64,000 nt of DNA, taken from Pseudomonas abietaniphila (GTDB taxonomy: Bacteria; Pseudomonadota; Gammaproteobacteria; Pseudomonadales; Pseudomonadaceae). A model generated the notes under the pieces. The model was not told the origin of the DNA, did not search any database, and saw only the letters and a program-made list of their open reading frames with translations. The stretch lies in contig NZ_CP155619.1 of the NCBI RefSeq assembly GCF_039697315.1, positions 5,890,001-5,954,000 on the forward strand, given 5' to 3'. Of this stretch, positions 1-8,422 are shown one piece after another. Numbering within the stretch: the stretch's first letter is position 1; every line of letters starts with the position of its first letter. A program made the translations under genes and the position numbers.

Positions 1-812
1 TCGAACAGGTTGTAACCCCGAATGATCGGTTTTTTCGCGATCACGTCCAGAATGGGCAGCGGCGTCACGTCGGTGCTGAGGGCTCCATAGATGAATACCG
101 TACCGCCCGGCGTCAGCGCAGAGATCAGTTTGGGGAAGTGTGCGCCGCCGACGGGGTCGAAGATGATCGAGGCGCCTTTACCGTCAGTGATGCTCATCAC
201 CTCGGCGACCAGGTCCTGTTCTTCGGTGGCGATCACGTACTGCGCGCCGGCATCGAGCAATTGCTGACGCTTTTCCCGGGTGCGGGTCAATGCCACCGAG
301 GTCGCGCCCATCATGTTGACCATCTGGATGGTGCCCACCCCAACGCTGCTGGAGGCTGCGTTGATCAGGACCGTGTCGCTCGGCGTGAGCAGGCCGGTCG
401 CGATCAATGCGCCATAGGGCGTTATATAGGGGTTCCAGATGGACACTGCCTCTTCGAATGACAGCGTCGACAGGTGTTTGACCACTGCGTGCGCCGGGGC
501 GAGGACTTCTTCGCCGTACATGCCGTAGTCGTTGAGGGAGAACGATGGGACAGTGCTGACCGCGTCGCCGGGTTTGACGTGGGTCACGTTGGCGCCTACC
601 GCGCTAACGATCCCGGCACTTTCATACCCCAGGCGGGCAGGCAATTTGACAGGCTCGACGTATTCGCCGTGGCGCCACATGGATTCGGCGCGATTAAGGC
701 CGATGGCCTTTACGCGGATCAGAACTTCGTTGTCAGAAGGGACTTGCGCGCCCACTTCTTGATACTGCAACACTTCAGGTGCGCCGTAGCGCTCGAACGT
801 GATGATTCGCAT
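1..812 (-). CDS. Zinc-free MDR-family quinone oxidoreductase / NADPH-dependent dehydrogenase (3' end outside window)
   Basis: Read on the minus strand from an ATG at 810-812, the frame stays open to the window edge, so about 270 N-terminal residues are visible and the C-terminus is missing. It starts MRIITFERYGAPEVLQ and shows the medium-chain dehydrogenase order: a GroES-like fold with GLNRAESMWRHGEY and GYESAGIV, then a Rossmann part with NAASSSVGVGTIQ. The structural-zinc cysteines and catalytic Cys-His of alcohol dehydrogenases are absent, which points to the quinone-oxidoreductase/crotonase-reductase branch using NADPH. An AAGAG stretch about 8 bases upstream can act as ribosome binding site. 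The substrate cannot be told from sequence. Family call is firm, function general. Confidence 0.85.
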   Translation of the reverse strand, partial: MRIITFERYGAPEVLQYQEVGAQVPSDNEVLIRVKAIGLNRAESMWRHGEYVEPVKLPARLGYESAGIVSAVGANVTHVKPGDAVSTVPSFSLNDYGMYGEEVLAPAHAVVKHLSTLSFEEAVSIWNPYITPYGALIATGLLTPSDTVLINAASSSVGVGTIQMVNMMGATSVALTRTREKRQQLLDAGAQYVIATEEQDLVAEVMSITDGKGASIIFDPVGGAHFPKLISALTPGGTVFIYGALSTDVTPLPILDVIAKKPIIRGYNLF

Positions 813-927
813 GAGGATGTGCTCTTGAAGGTGATAAGTGACCCGCTCAAACTCACCGTTCGATGGGGATCTACTTGTTGACCGCCAGAGTAGTGCACAT
901 CCTGTTCAGCAAAAATCGCCCAGACCT

Positions 928-966
928 CCGAACACTCAGGACAAAAGTTCTGCAATGAGTGTTCGG
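928..966 (-). terminator. Perfect 11-bp inverted repeat, possible terminator
   Basis: The arms CCGAACACTCA (928-938) and TGAGTGTTCGG (956-966) are perfectly complementary around a 17-base loop. It lies 16 bases past the stop of the minus-strand gene at 982-1248 and before the start of the MDR gene, so it could end the former transcript. No strict T-run follows directly on the minus strand (an ATTTTT comes about 10 bases later), so an operator or attenuator for the MDR gene is also possible. Confidence 0.4.
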
Positions 967-981
967 GGTCTTAGCGGGCAA

Positions 982-1248
982 TCAGGCCGGCATGGTCCAA
1001 GGCTCGAGGCTGTAACCTTCACCGCTGATTTCCGCACGGGCCTGTTCCAGAACCTGCGCCAGTTGCTTGGGATCGGAGTAAGCGCTGCTTGGAATCTGTT
1101 TGCGACCGATTCGGGTGCTGGTGCGATCGATAACGGTCAGGCTCAGTTCGCCGTTACCGTCTTGTGGGGCCCAGGCCACGCACTGGAAGGGTTCGAAGGC
1201 GTGACCGGCGATCAGCAAGGCATCGTTAAAGCGCAAAGGGGCGTTCAT
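982..1248 (-). CDS. Small conserved hypothetical protein
   Basis: An 88-residue soluble protein beginning MNAPLRFNDALLIAGH, with GAGGA about 6 bases before the ATG. It has no signal peptide, no membrane segment and no recognisable catalytic motif. A central DPKQLAQVLEQARAEI stretch is probably helical. It lies alone between the MDR gene and the divergent AAA+ regulator. Its good ribosome binding site and GC-rich codon use support a real gene. Function unknown. Confidence 0.7.
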   Translation of the reverse strand: MNAPLRFNDALLIAGHAFEPFQCVAWAPQDGNGELSLTVIDRTSTRIGRKQIPSSAYSDPKQLAQVLEQARAEISGEGYSLEPWTMPA

Positions 1249-1637
1249 GGAAAATCCTCAAGTGCCCGTATCAATTCATTCCCCGACGGCGGGCTTCCCG
1301 TTCGGTTGGATACTTGTACTGATGACCTGCGCCGGGGGGTAAGTCACACCGTATTTCGATTTTTTTCTGTTTATTTCGCTTTGCCGCACTTCTTTTATTG
1401 AATCGGCCGCGCTTTTTTACCGCGATTCGGGTGTTTCAGTACTGATCCAATGGCGTGATTACCTCTTTAATGCCTTTTAGGCAGGTTTAAGCACGTTTCG
1501 ATCTTAGGCTTATAGTTAAACGGTCCAAGCGCGTGTCAAAAATTTGCTAATGTAACCACCAGGGTCGCCAAGACACTGTTTCTAAAAATGTTTTTTCTCC
1601 GGAATATTATTTGAATCCTGGCGCCAAGGAATTTCAT
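1249..1637. other. AT-rich divergent intergenic region
   Basis: About 390 bases between the small minus-strand gene and the plus-strand AAA+ regulator. From about 1355 to 1610 it is noticeably AT-richer than the flanking genes, with T-rich runs near 1361 and 1408 and A/T-rich stretches before the regulator start. It should hold the divergent promoters, but no unambiguous -35/-10 pair, operator or RNA gene could be assigned. Confidence 0.5.
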
Positions 1638-2957
1638 ATGCATGAACTGGCATCGATCCGCCGCCTGTTAATTGTCGAACCGTGTGAAGAGTGTCTGCGT
1701 TTGATTCCGGGGCTGCGCATCGCAGGTTGGGAGGTGGACAGCTGCACGCTCGAATCGGCAGCGTCACGCGCGTGTGACGTTGGACTCATCCGTTTGATGC
1801 CTCAGCACTTCGAGCAGCCGCAGCTGATCAAGGAGCTGATCACCCGCAGCAACACGGAATGGATTGCCGTGCTGACCGCCGAGGACTTGCGTCGCGAGTT
1901 GATCGGCGATTTTGTCTGCGAGTGGTTCTTCGACTTCCATACGCTTCCGTTCGATGTCGCCCGGGTTCAAGTCACCCTTGGCCGTGCCTACGGCATGGCG
2001 CGGTTACGCGCGCAGGGTGCCAGTTACGGTAACGGGCCGGAGCATGAATTGCTCGGAGAGAGTCGCCCGATCCGTGAGCTGCGCCGTTTGCTGACCAAGC
2101 TGGCACCCACTGAATCGCCGGTGTTGATTCGGGGCGAAACCGGCACAGGCAAGGAGCTGGTAGCGCGCACGCTGCACCAGCAGTCCCAGCGTCGAAACCA
2201 GCCATTCGTGTCAATCAATTGCAGTGCGGTGGGTGAGCATCAGTTGCAGGCCGAGTTGTTCGGCTACGAAGAAGACGGTTTCAGTGGCGGCCAGCAACGA
2301 AAGACCGGACGCATTGAAGCGGCCAACGGCGGAACTCTGTTCCTCGATGAAATTGGCGACCTGCCGCTTGATGTCCAGGCCAATCTGCTGCGCTTTCTGC
2401 AGGATCGACACCTCGAAATAAACGGTGAGCGCGTGGCGGTGGATGTGCGCATCCTTGCCGCGACCCATGTTGACCTGGAAGCGGCGATTCGCAAGAAACG
2501 CTTCCGTGAGGACCTGTATTACCGGTTGAACGTGCTGCAGGTCGGTACCGCTCCATTGCGCGAGCGGCATGGTGATCTGGCGTTGCTGGCCAATCATTTC
2601 GCGCATTTCTACAGTCAGGAAACCGGTCGGCGGCCCCGAAACTTCAGCCAGGATGCGTTGGTTGCCATGGGCAAACACGACTGGCCGGGGAACGTGCGTG
2701 AACTGGAGAATCGCGTGCGTCGTGGGCTGGTGCTGGCCGAGGGCAGGCAGATCGAGGCGTTTGACCTGGGCTTGCTGGGCGAGGAAGAAATCAGTTCGAG
2801 CATGGGCACGCTGGATGAGTATAAATGCCGAGCCGAACGCCAGGCCCTGTGTGACGTGCTCACGCGTCACAGCGACAACCTCAGCGTGGCGGCCAAGGTG
2901 CTGGGGATTTCGCGTCCAACGTTTTACCGGTTGCTGCACAAACATCAGATTCGATGA
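1638..2957 (+). CDS. VpsR-like AAA+ enhancer-binding transcriptional regulator with altered GAFTGA loop
   Basis: A 439-residue regulator; the ATG at 1638 has AAGGA 7 bases upstream, whereas a TTG at 1611 in the same frame has none. Order: an N-terminal receiver-like domain (about 1-125) of the VpsR type without the usual phospho-acceptor acidic pocket; a sigma54-activator AAA+ domain (about 140-375) with Walker A GETGTGKE (166-173) and Walker B TLFLDEIGDL (D237, E238); and a Fis-type helix-turn-helix at the C-terminus (LSVAAKVLGISRPTFYRLL). The sigma54-contacting loop, normally GAFTGA, reads DGFSGG at 213-218. VpsR of Vibrio cholerae is known to act with sigma70 instead, so sigma54-independent activation is inferred. 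Target genes are not evident from the neighbourhood. Confidence 0.88.
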   Translation: MHELASIRRLLIVEPCEECLRLIPGLRIAGWEVDSCTLESAASRACDVGLIRLMPQHFEQPQLIKELITRSNTEWIAVLTAEDLRRELIGDFVCEWFFDFHTLPFDVARVQVTLGRAYGMARLRAQGASYGNGPEHELLGESRPIRELRRLLTKLAPTESPVLIRGETGTGKELVARTLHQQSQRRNQPFVSINCSAVGEHQLQAELFGYEEDGFSGGQQRKTGRIEAANGGTLFLDEIGDLPLDVQANLLRFLQDRHLEINGERVAVDVRILAATHVDLEAAIRKKRFREDLYYRLNVLQVGTAPLRERHGDLALLANHFAHFYSQETGRRPRNFSQDALVAMGKHDWPGNVRELENRVRRGLVLAEGRQIEAFDLGLLGEEEISSSMGTLDEYKCRAERQALCDVLTRHSDNLSVAAKVLGISRPTFYRLLHKHQIR

Positions 2958-2983
2958 GCGAGCTAACGCCCGCAGGTCCAGGG

Positions 2984-3526
2984 TCAAACACGGGTCTGCG
3001 GACTGCACCCCAATAGTTCTTCCACCGCTTCAACCGCTCGTTCCATGCGGTAGCTCCAACTGCCTTCGATCACTTCGTAACGTTGCCCATGTCGGTGGAG
3101 CCACTCTCGACTGGCGTTGAAGAATGCCTGACGCTCGCTGAGCAGAGGCTGGCAGCGCTGACCGTCGCTCACCCATTCGACGCCGTCGGGCGAGAGCAGC
3201 AGGTGCAGATCGTAGCGCCGGGTCAGCAGTTCCTGTTCAAGCCAAGGCGGGCAGTTTCCGAACAACGTCCGACTCCACAGGATATTGCTCAGCAGATGGG
3301 TGTCGAGGATCAGCAGCTCCGGGGCCCGTGATCGTGCTTCGTCTTCCCGTGCCAACTGTCCGCGAGCGATGACCGGAATGTCCGCATAACAGGTGTCACG
3401 CTGGTCCTGCTCGATGAACTGGCGCACGTACTCACTGACCAACTCGCCGCCAAAGCGCTGCTGAAGGTGTTCGGCCAGCCAGCTTTTGCCGCTCGACTCA
3501 GGCCCTGCCAATACCAGAACGTGCAT
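2984..3526 (-). CDS. NadR-type ATPase / ribosylnicotinamide kinase-like protein
   Basis: A 180-residue P-loop protein with Walker A GPESSGKS at residues 8-15, as in the C-terminal kinase domain of NadR, followed by VSEYVRQFIEQ and LILDTHLLSNILWS, typical of that domain. The N-terminal nicotinamide-nucleotide adenylyltransferase domain and the DNA-binding domain of full NadR are missing, so only phosphorylation of nicotinamide riboside to NMN is predicted. It begins 8 bases after the stop of pnuC, which strongly suggests that NR imported by PnuC is trapped as NMN in the cytoplasm. Its 3' end nearly meets the convergent AAA+ regulator gene. Confidence 0.85.
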   Translation of the reverse strand: MHVLVLAGPESSGKSWLAEHLQQRFGGELVSEYVRQFIEQDQRDTCYADIPVIARGQLAREDEARSRAPELLILDTHLLSNILWSRTLFGNCPPWLEQELLTRRYDLHLLLSPDGVEWVSDGQRCQPLLSERQAFFNASREWLHRHGQRYEVIEGSWSYRMERAVEAVEELLGCSPQTRV

Positions 3527-3534
3527 GCCGGACT

Positions 3535-4098
3535 TCAGCGTGCGAGCGCGGGATCGGCGCGCCAGTCACGCCATCCCTGCACGGCCAGCAACGTGAATAA
3601 CGCGTACAGGGCCGCCGTCAGGTAGAGCGCTTTATAAAGGAACAGCCCGACAAAAATGACATCGAGCACGATCCACAGCGGCCAGCATTGCACGCGTTTC
3701 TGCGCCATCCACACTTGGGCGACGAGGCTGAAGCCGGTCAGTGCCGCATCCAGCCAAGGCTGCGCGGCGTCGGTGAAGTGCGCCATGGCCGCGCCCAATA
3801 CCAGACTCACCGCGGCGCCTGCGGCCAGACTTGATGTCAGGGCGCCGCCGCTCAAGGACGTCACGCGGCGGCCGTCGACAACCTCGCCGCGCCGTGTCCA
3901 CTGCCACCAGCCATACAATTGCAACACGGCGTAGACAACCTGCAGCAGCATGTCCGAATAAAGCTTCACGTCGAAAAAGATCCAGGTGTAGAGCAACACC
4001 ATGACCAGTCCGATCGGCCAGCACCACGGGTTCTGTTTGACTGTCAGCCAGACGGCAATGACACCGAGTGCAGCGGCGAACAGTTCAAGCCCGGACAT
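3535..4098 (-). CDS. pnuC: PnuC nicotinamide riboside transporter
   Basis: A 187-residue membrane protein with about seven hydrophobic segments, starting MSGLELFAAALGVIAVWLTV. It carries the PnuC aromatic motif region LYGWWQWTRRG and a matching aromatic patch in the second half. The ATG at 4098 has AGGAG about 7 bases upstream; an in-frame upstream start would add a charged leader without a ribosome binding site. PnuC proteins carry out facilitated diffusion of nicotinamide riboside and depend on kinase trapping. The kinase gene 8 bases downstream argues against the thiamine (PnuT) and riboflavin (PnuX) subtypes. Confidence 0.9.
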   Translation of the reverse strand: MSGLELFAAALGVIAVWLTVKQNPWCWPIGLVMVLLYTWIFFDVKLYSDMLLQVVYAVLQLYGWWQWTRRGEVVDGRRVTSLSGGALTSSLAAGAAVSLVLGAAMAHFTDAAQPWLDAALTGFSLVAQVWMAQKRVQCWPLWIVLDVIFVGLFLYKALYLTAALYALFTLLAVQGWRDWRADPALAR

Positions 4099-4432
4099 GA
4101 AGACTCCTATGGAAAGGGGAAACGGAGGAAAAAGGCCGACGATTGTAAGCCGTTTGTGAACCCTTGTGGCGTGCCGAGTCAAAGGGACGTGCTTGTGCAT
4201 GGCTCATAGGAAAAAACATCACCGAACCGCCCTTGCGTCAAGGGCTGCGCGCCAATATCCATGCTAGAGCGTTCGCCGCGCAGGTCTGATAGGATCGCGG
4301 CGCTCGCGTGCTTGAGCCCGCAGTCTTGACTGTTCATGCGGTTTTTACATCGGACCGTTTAACGTGCGCTGAACAGTGCTCAAAACATATCAAGAGAGCT
4401 TCGCCACGAGCAGGCTCCATTCTGGGGGAATG
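4099..4432. other. Divergent promoter region between pnuC and uppP
   Basis: About 330 bases holding the divergent promoters. A small hairpin CCCTTG-CGT-CAAGGG lies near 4232-4246. No riboswitch core (TPP, FMN) could be recognised upstream of pnuC, and no further gene is credible here. Confidence 0.5.
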
Positions 4433-5263
4433 ATGGATCTTTGGACCGCCGCACAGGCGTTGATACTTGGGGTTGTAGAAGGATTGACGGAGTTCTTGCC
4501 GATCTCCAGCACCGGCCACCAGATCATTGTGGCCGACTTGATCGGCTTTGGCGGCGAGAGGGCAATGGCGTTCAACATCATCATTCAGCTGGGGGCGATC
4601 CTGGCGGTGATGTGGGAGTTCCGGCGCAAGATTGCCGACGTCGTCACCGGCCTTCCGACGCAGCCGCAGGCGCGTCGTTTCACCCTTAACCTGATCATCG
4701 GCGTGCTTCCGGCCGTTGTGCTCGGCGTGATGTTTTCCGACCTCATCCACCAATACCTGTTCAACCCGATCACCGTAGCGGCCGCATTGGTCATCGGCGG
4801 TTTCATCATGTTGTGGGCCGAGCGCCGCCAGCACGAAGTTCACGCCGAGTCCGTGGACGAGATGACCTGGGCCGATGCGCTTAAAGTGGGTTTTGCCCAG
4901 TGCCTGGCGATGATCCCTGGCACCTCGCGCTCGGGCTCGACCATTATCGGCGGGCTGCTGTTTGGGTTGTCTCGCAAGACAGCCACCGAGTTCTCGTTCT
5001 TTCTGGCGATGCCGACGATGATCGCCGCGTCGCTTTATTCGGGTTACAAGTACCGTCATCTGTTCCAGCCCGATGACTTCGCGGTGTTCGCGGTTGGCTT
5101 CATTACGTCGTTCATCTTCGCGATGATCGCCGTGCGAGCCTTGCTCAAATTCATTGCGACGCACAGTTATGCGGTGTTCGCCTGGTACCGGATCGCCTTC
5201 GGGCTGTTGATTCTGGCGACCTGGGCGTTCGGCTGGGTCGACTGGTCCAATGCGCAGCCGTGA
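4433..5263 (+). CDS. uppP: Undecaprenyl-diphosphatase (bacitracin resistance protein)
   Basis: A 276-residue polytopic inner-membrane enzyme that dephosphorylates undecaprenyl diphosphate so the lipid carrier can be reused for peptidoglycan and O-antigen synthesis. The two family signatures are present: [14 protein letters not shown] near residue 20 and [10 protein letters not shown] near residue 165. Length matches other Pseudomonas UppP/BacA proteins. Two adjacent ATG codons (4430 and 4433) follow a GGGGGA site; the second gives better spacing. It is probably co-transcribed with the DUF1294 gene. Confidence 0.95.
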   Translation: MDLWTAAQALILGVVEGLTEFLPISSTGHQIIVADLIGFGGERAMAFNIIIQLGAILAVMWEFRRKIADVVTGLPTQPQARRFTLNLIIGVLPAVVLGVMFSDLIHQYLFNPITVAAALVIGGFIMLWAERRQHEVHAESVDEMTWADALKVGFAQCLAMIPGTSRSGSTIIGGLLFGLSRKTATEFSFFLAMPTMIAASLYSGYKYRHLFQPDDFAVFAVGFITSFIFAMIAVRALLKFIATHSYAVFAWYRIAFGLLILATWAFGWVDWSNAQP

Positions 5264-5267
5264 CGTG

Positions 5268-5702
5268 ATGAATCCTCGCGTCCAACCGAATGCTGGAAAG
5301 CGTGCCGAGAAAACCTCCGTGCGCTGGCTCAAGTTCAAACTGTCGGTACTGGTGTTGCTCTGCGCCTTGCCAGCGTATGGGGTGCTGTCGATCGGGTTGC
5401 ACGGTGGCAGCTGGTTGGCAGCGGCGATCTACCCGGTGATGAGCGTGATCGCGTTCGCACTGTATGGTCATGACAAAAAGCGGGCACGCACCCAGGGTCA
5501 GCGCACGCCCGAGAAGCTCTTGCATGCAGCGGAGTTGCTGGGTGGCTGGCCGGGGGCGCTGGTGGCGCAACAGGTTTTTCGGCACAAGACCCGCAAGGTG
5601 TCATACCAGGGCGTGTTCTGGCTGGTGGTTCTGTTGCATGAACTGTTCTGGATCGATCGTGTGCTGTTGGGCGGGAATTTTTTCGCCCGGCATTTTTTCT
5701 GA
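5268..5702 (+). CDS. DUF1294 small membrane protein
   Basis: A 144-residue protein with a basic N-terminus and about three or four membrane segments. It contains the DUF1294 motif YGHDKKRART followed by RTPEKLLHAAELLGGWPGALVAQQVFRHKTRK. The chosen ATG at 5268 lies 5 bases after the uppP stop (TGACGTGATG), suggesting translational coupling; an ATG at 5250 inside uppP would add six residues. DUF1294 has no established activity. In some relatives the domain is fused to cold-shock domains, but no such domain is present here. Confidence 0.85.
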   Translation: MNPRVQPNAGKRAEKTSVRWLKFKLSVLVLLCALPAYGVLSIGLHGGSWLAAAIYPVMSVIAFALYGHDKKRARTQGQRTPEKLLHAAELLGGWPGALVAQQVFRHKTRKVSYQGVFWLVVLLHELFWIDRVLLGGNFFARHFF

Positions 5703-5722
5703 TGCTCGCTGCGCCTGAGGCG

Positions 5723-6067
5723 CTAGAGCTTCAGGGCAACTTGTCGATGTTTGGGCAGTTTGCTCACCACCAACTGGTGCGAGCGGGTCAGGAGGTCACA
5801 TAACTCGTCCCTGGCCATCGCGTAGGGGTGGGCAAGGGTGATCCAGTAGGCGCGCGCCAGATAGGGCGCCGGTCGGATGCCGGGCCGGTCGACATAACCC
5901 AGAAACAGGTCCGGGCCGACTTTGAACGCAAGGTCATTGCCCGCCAGTCCCATGACCGCAAACATCTTGGTTTCTGCGATGGAAAAGACGCGCACGCCGC
6001 CCCATTTGTAATCTTCTCGAGCGCCCGGGAGGCTGAGGCAAAAGGCAGCGACGTCTTCGGTGTCCAT
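5723..6067 (-). CDS. MmcQ/YjbR family protein (DNA-binding fold)
   Basis: A 114-residue protein starting MDTEDVAAFCLSLPGAREDYKWGG, the typical YjbR opening, with later DLFLGYVDRPGIRPAPYLARAYWI and a KLPKHRQ tail. The ATG at 6067 is preceded by AGGAG at about 6 bases. YjbR proteins have a double-wing DNA-binding-like fold but no confirmed role. The gene converges with the DUF1294 gene; a GCGCCT-G-AGGCGC hairpin at 5711-5723 between them may serve as a weak shared terminator. Confidence 0.85.
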   Translation of the reverse strand: MDTEDVAAFCLSLPGAREDYKWGGVRVFSIAETKMFAVMGLAGNDLAFKVGPDLFLGYVDRPGIRPAPYLARAYWITLAHPYAMARDELCDLLTRSHQLVVSKLPKHRQVALKL

Positions 6068-6277
6068 TGGGTTCTCCTGTTGAGGGAAGCGGGATTCCGG
6101 GTCCACGTTTTATCAGAATCGGCGAGCGAATGCCTGCCAGCGAGGAGGTAAGAAGGGGCTTGTTCGAGCGTTTCGATCAAGCCCTGTTTTTTGCCTGAAT
6201 GCTTTTGCTATATACATGAGTGCCAACTGAAGTCGGTTGTAGGGGGCGCCACACGGCGAGAATTCTGGAGAGAAGCA

Positions 6278-7375
6278 ATGCCTCTTACACGACGCGAGAT
6301 TCTCCTCGGCGGCGCGGCGATCTGCGTGCCCGGCGCAGCCAGTGCGACGCTGGGGTTGCGCTGGAGCGGTGGACACATAGACCGCTTTTTTCCTCAGGCC
6401 AGCGCCGCCGAATCGACTCTGCCTGACACCCTCATCGACTCCATTCTGGAGCGTGGCGGTTGGTCCCCGTCAGCGGATGACAACACTCAAGGGGAGACAC
6501 TCAAGACCGATTTCGTGAAGTCAGTGATCCTCGATTATCGAGACAAACCCCAGGAACGAAGCGCGCAGTCGGGTCTTGGCTTGCTGGCCCTGACCCTTAG
6601 CGTTGCACAATGGGGGATCGATGATCCTGACGGCTTGCCCCAAGATCCGGCGCAGAACGACTGGAAGGCGCAGACCAGCCACAACACGGGCAAGCATTTG
6701 ATGAGCTACGGGGTCGGGGGCGTGGGTATCGCCCACCTCGATCAGGGTGACCTGCTCGCCTTCATGCGGTACGTGCTGGAAGCGGGCCTTGTTCCGGATG
6801 ATCACCGGGCCGCTTTCACGCGTCTGACCGTCCCTTCGCTTTATCCCGCCACGCAAGGCGGTGTCTACGGTCAGTTACGCGCGGCAGGCGAATGTGCGCC
6901 GCTGGCGATCGATGTGGATCTGGACGGGGCGGTATTCAAGCATTTCAAGAACTCGCACAACGTTGGCTACTGCCAGAAATACAAGAATCCTTCCCTGACC
7001 TCCCTTGATTGGCAGACCTTCCGCACCTGGATACGCGCGGCGTTGCGGACCAAGGAGGGACAGCGCTGGGTGTTCCGGTTTTGGCTGGAGAAATACTGGG
7101 ACAAGAGCCTTGCCCGCGTTCCGCCAGGGGAGGGGGCTACTGAAGAGTTGCTGATCAACGTGCGCATCCGCAACTCACTGCCAGCGTGCGCCGACAAAGC
7201 GGTGCTCGCGCCTGCGCTGGACGTGAATGCGCGGGTACAGAGAGAACTGGACGAGTACGCCAAGTGCGCACCCAGTGCCTACGATCGCCGGCGAGCGCTG
7301 ATGCTCAGGCCAGTCGTGTTGTACAGGCACTTCACCGGTGCGCCGCCGTTGGGCACGACGCAACAGGCAAAATGA
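6278..7375 (+). CDS. Tat-type exported protein of unknown function
   Basis: A 365-residue protein. The ATG at 6278 has GGAG 7 bases upstream. Its N-terminus, TRREILLGGAAICVPGAASA, is a twin-arginine-type signal with an AxA cleavage site near residue 22, so it should reach the periplasm folded. The mature part has no family I can name; notable stretches are GVGGVGIAHLDQGDL and HNVGYCQKYKNPSL, with several Trp/Tyr residues and few Cys. It lacks lipid attachment and membrane segments. An enzyme acting on a periplasmic polymer is possible but unsupported. It converges with the LysR gene. Confidence 0.75.
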   Translation: MPLTRREILLGGAAICVPGAASATLGLRWSGGHIDRFFPQASAAESTLPDTLIDSILERGGWSPSADDNTQGETLKTDFVKSVILDYRDKPQERSAQSGLGLLALTLSVAQWGIDDPDGLPQDPAQNDWKAQTSHNTGKHLMSYGVGGVGIAHLDQGDLLAFMRYVLEAGLVPDDHRAAFTRLTVPSLYPATQGGVYGQLRAAGECAPLAIDVDLDGAVFKHFKNSHNVGYCQKYKNPSLTSLDWQTFRTWIRAALRTKEGQRWVFRFWLEKYWDKSLARVPPGEGATEELLINVRIRNSLPACADKAVLAPALDVNARVQRELDEYAKCAPSAYDRRRALMLRPVVLYRHFTGAPPLGTTQQAK

Positions 7376-7385
7376 TCGGGTCGTT

Positions 7386-8294
7386 TTACACGCCGCCTAC
7401 CGAGTGGGCGGTGAACTCCGCCGCGACGTGGTCGATCCATGCACGCACCGCCGGCAGCGTGCCACGCCGCTGGGTGTAGGCGGCTTGAAGATTGCCGCTC
7501 GGCATCGACCAGTCCGGCAGCAAGCGCACCAGGGTCCCGTCCGAGAGCGCATCATGGCAGTTCATCATGGGCAGCATCGTCATGCCCAGTCCGGCTAAAG
7601 CGGCAGCCTTGCGGATCGGGAAGTCGTCGATGGCCAGGCGTGGCTCAAGGATCACTTCCTGGCGTCGGCCGTCCTGGTGCACCAATTGGTAGTGCACCTT
7701 GCGATCAGCCTCTATCGCGCCGAGCACCGGTAACTGATACAGGTCGTCCGGTGTGTGGATGTGTTTGTCGGCCATCAATGCGGGAGACGCGACCAGCACC
7801 GCCTTAGCCGGGGCCAGGTGACGAACGATCAGGCTCGGGTCTTCGTCGCCGACGTCGCGCACACGCAGCGCAACATCGATGCCTTCATTGACAAGGTCGA
7901 CCCGACGATTCACCAGCAACAGCTCAAGCTGAACCTGCGGGTAATGGGCCAGAAATTCCGAGACCACGCCGCTCAGGTTCCAGTGCGTCATGCCGACCGG
8001 ACACGACACGCGCAGGCGACCTCGGGGTTCGGCCGAAAGCGTGGCGACGGCCTCATCCGCCATCTCGGCTTCCAGCAGCATCGCCTGGCAGTGCTGCAGG
8101 TAGCGCTCGCCGACGGCGGTGAGCGCCAGTTTGCGCGTGGTCCGCTGCAGAAGGCTGGCATTGAGCCGTGTCTCCAGTTCAGCGATCCGCCGTGACAGCC
8201 GTGACTTGGGAATGCCCAGCGCGCGCCCGGCAGCCGCGAAGCCGCCGCACTCCACCACTTTGGCGAAATAGTAAAGATCGTTGAGGTCTTGCAT
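7386..8294 (-). CDS. LysR-family transcriptional regulator
   Basis: A 302-residue LTTR beginning MQDLNDLYYFAKVVECGG with the winged helix-turn-helix in residues about 5-64 (AAAGRALGIPKSRLSRRIAELE) and a periplasmic-binding-like effector domain from about 90 (GRLRVSCPVGMTHWNLS). It is divergent from azoR with 128 bases between start codons, the usual LTTR layout, so it very likely controls azoR and itself. The effector is probably a quinone or electrophile, by analogy with other LysR/azoreductase pairs; that is inference. Confidence 0.9.
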   Translation of the reverse strand: MQDLNDLYYFAKVVECGGFAAAGRALGIPKSRLSRRIAELETRLNASLLQRTTRKLALTAVGERYLQHCQAMLLEAEMADEAVATLSAEPRGRLRVSCPVGMTHWNLSGVVSEFLAHYPQVQLELLLVNRRVDLVNEGIDVALRVRDVGDEDPSLIVRHLAPAKAVLVASPALMADKHIHTPDDLYQLPVLGAIEADRKVHYQLVHQDGRRQEVILEPRLAIDDFPIRKAAALAGLGMTMLPMMNCHDALSDGTLVRLLPDWSMPSGNLQAAYTQRRGTLPAVRAWIDHVAAEFTAHSVGGV

Positions 8295-8386
8295 CTTGTT
8301 CTCGATTGTCCTGCTGATGGGACAAACTATCGCATTTTTGCCGACTAATCAGCCATTCGCTTCCGGGGTAGGATTATCGCCACTTG

Positions 8387-8402
8387 ATCGCCAAGCGGCG
8401 AT
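8387..8402. promoter_or_regulatory. Palindrome upstream of azoR, candidate LysR operator
   Basis: ATCGCC-AAGC-GGCGAT is a perfect 6-bp inverted repeat 21 bases before the azoR ATG. A further ATCGCC copy lies at 8376-8381, so the motif recurs at about 11-base (one helical turn) spacing. This fits binding by the divergent LysR protein, but no experiment is implied. Confidence 0.4.
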
Positions 8403-8422
8403 TCTCACTTGGGAAGCACGTT

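Noticed and set aside
4099..4432. Riboswitch upstream of pnuC
   Set aside because: No TPP, FMN or NAD-type conserved core could be found; only a small hairpin.
4334..5338. 334-residue minus-strand open frame over uppP
   Set aside because: Antisense to a clear UppP; composition (Arg, Gln, His rich) typical of a shadow frame and no domain.
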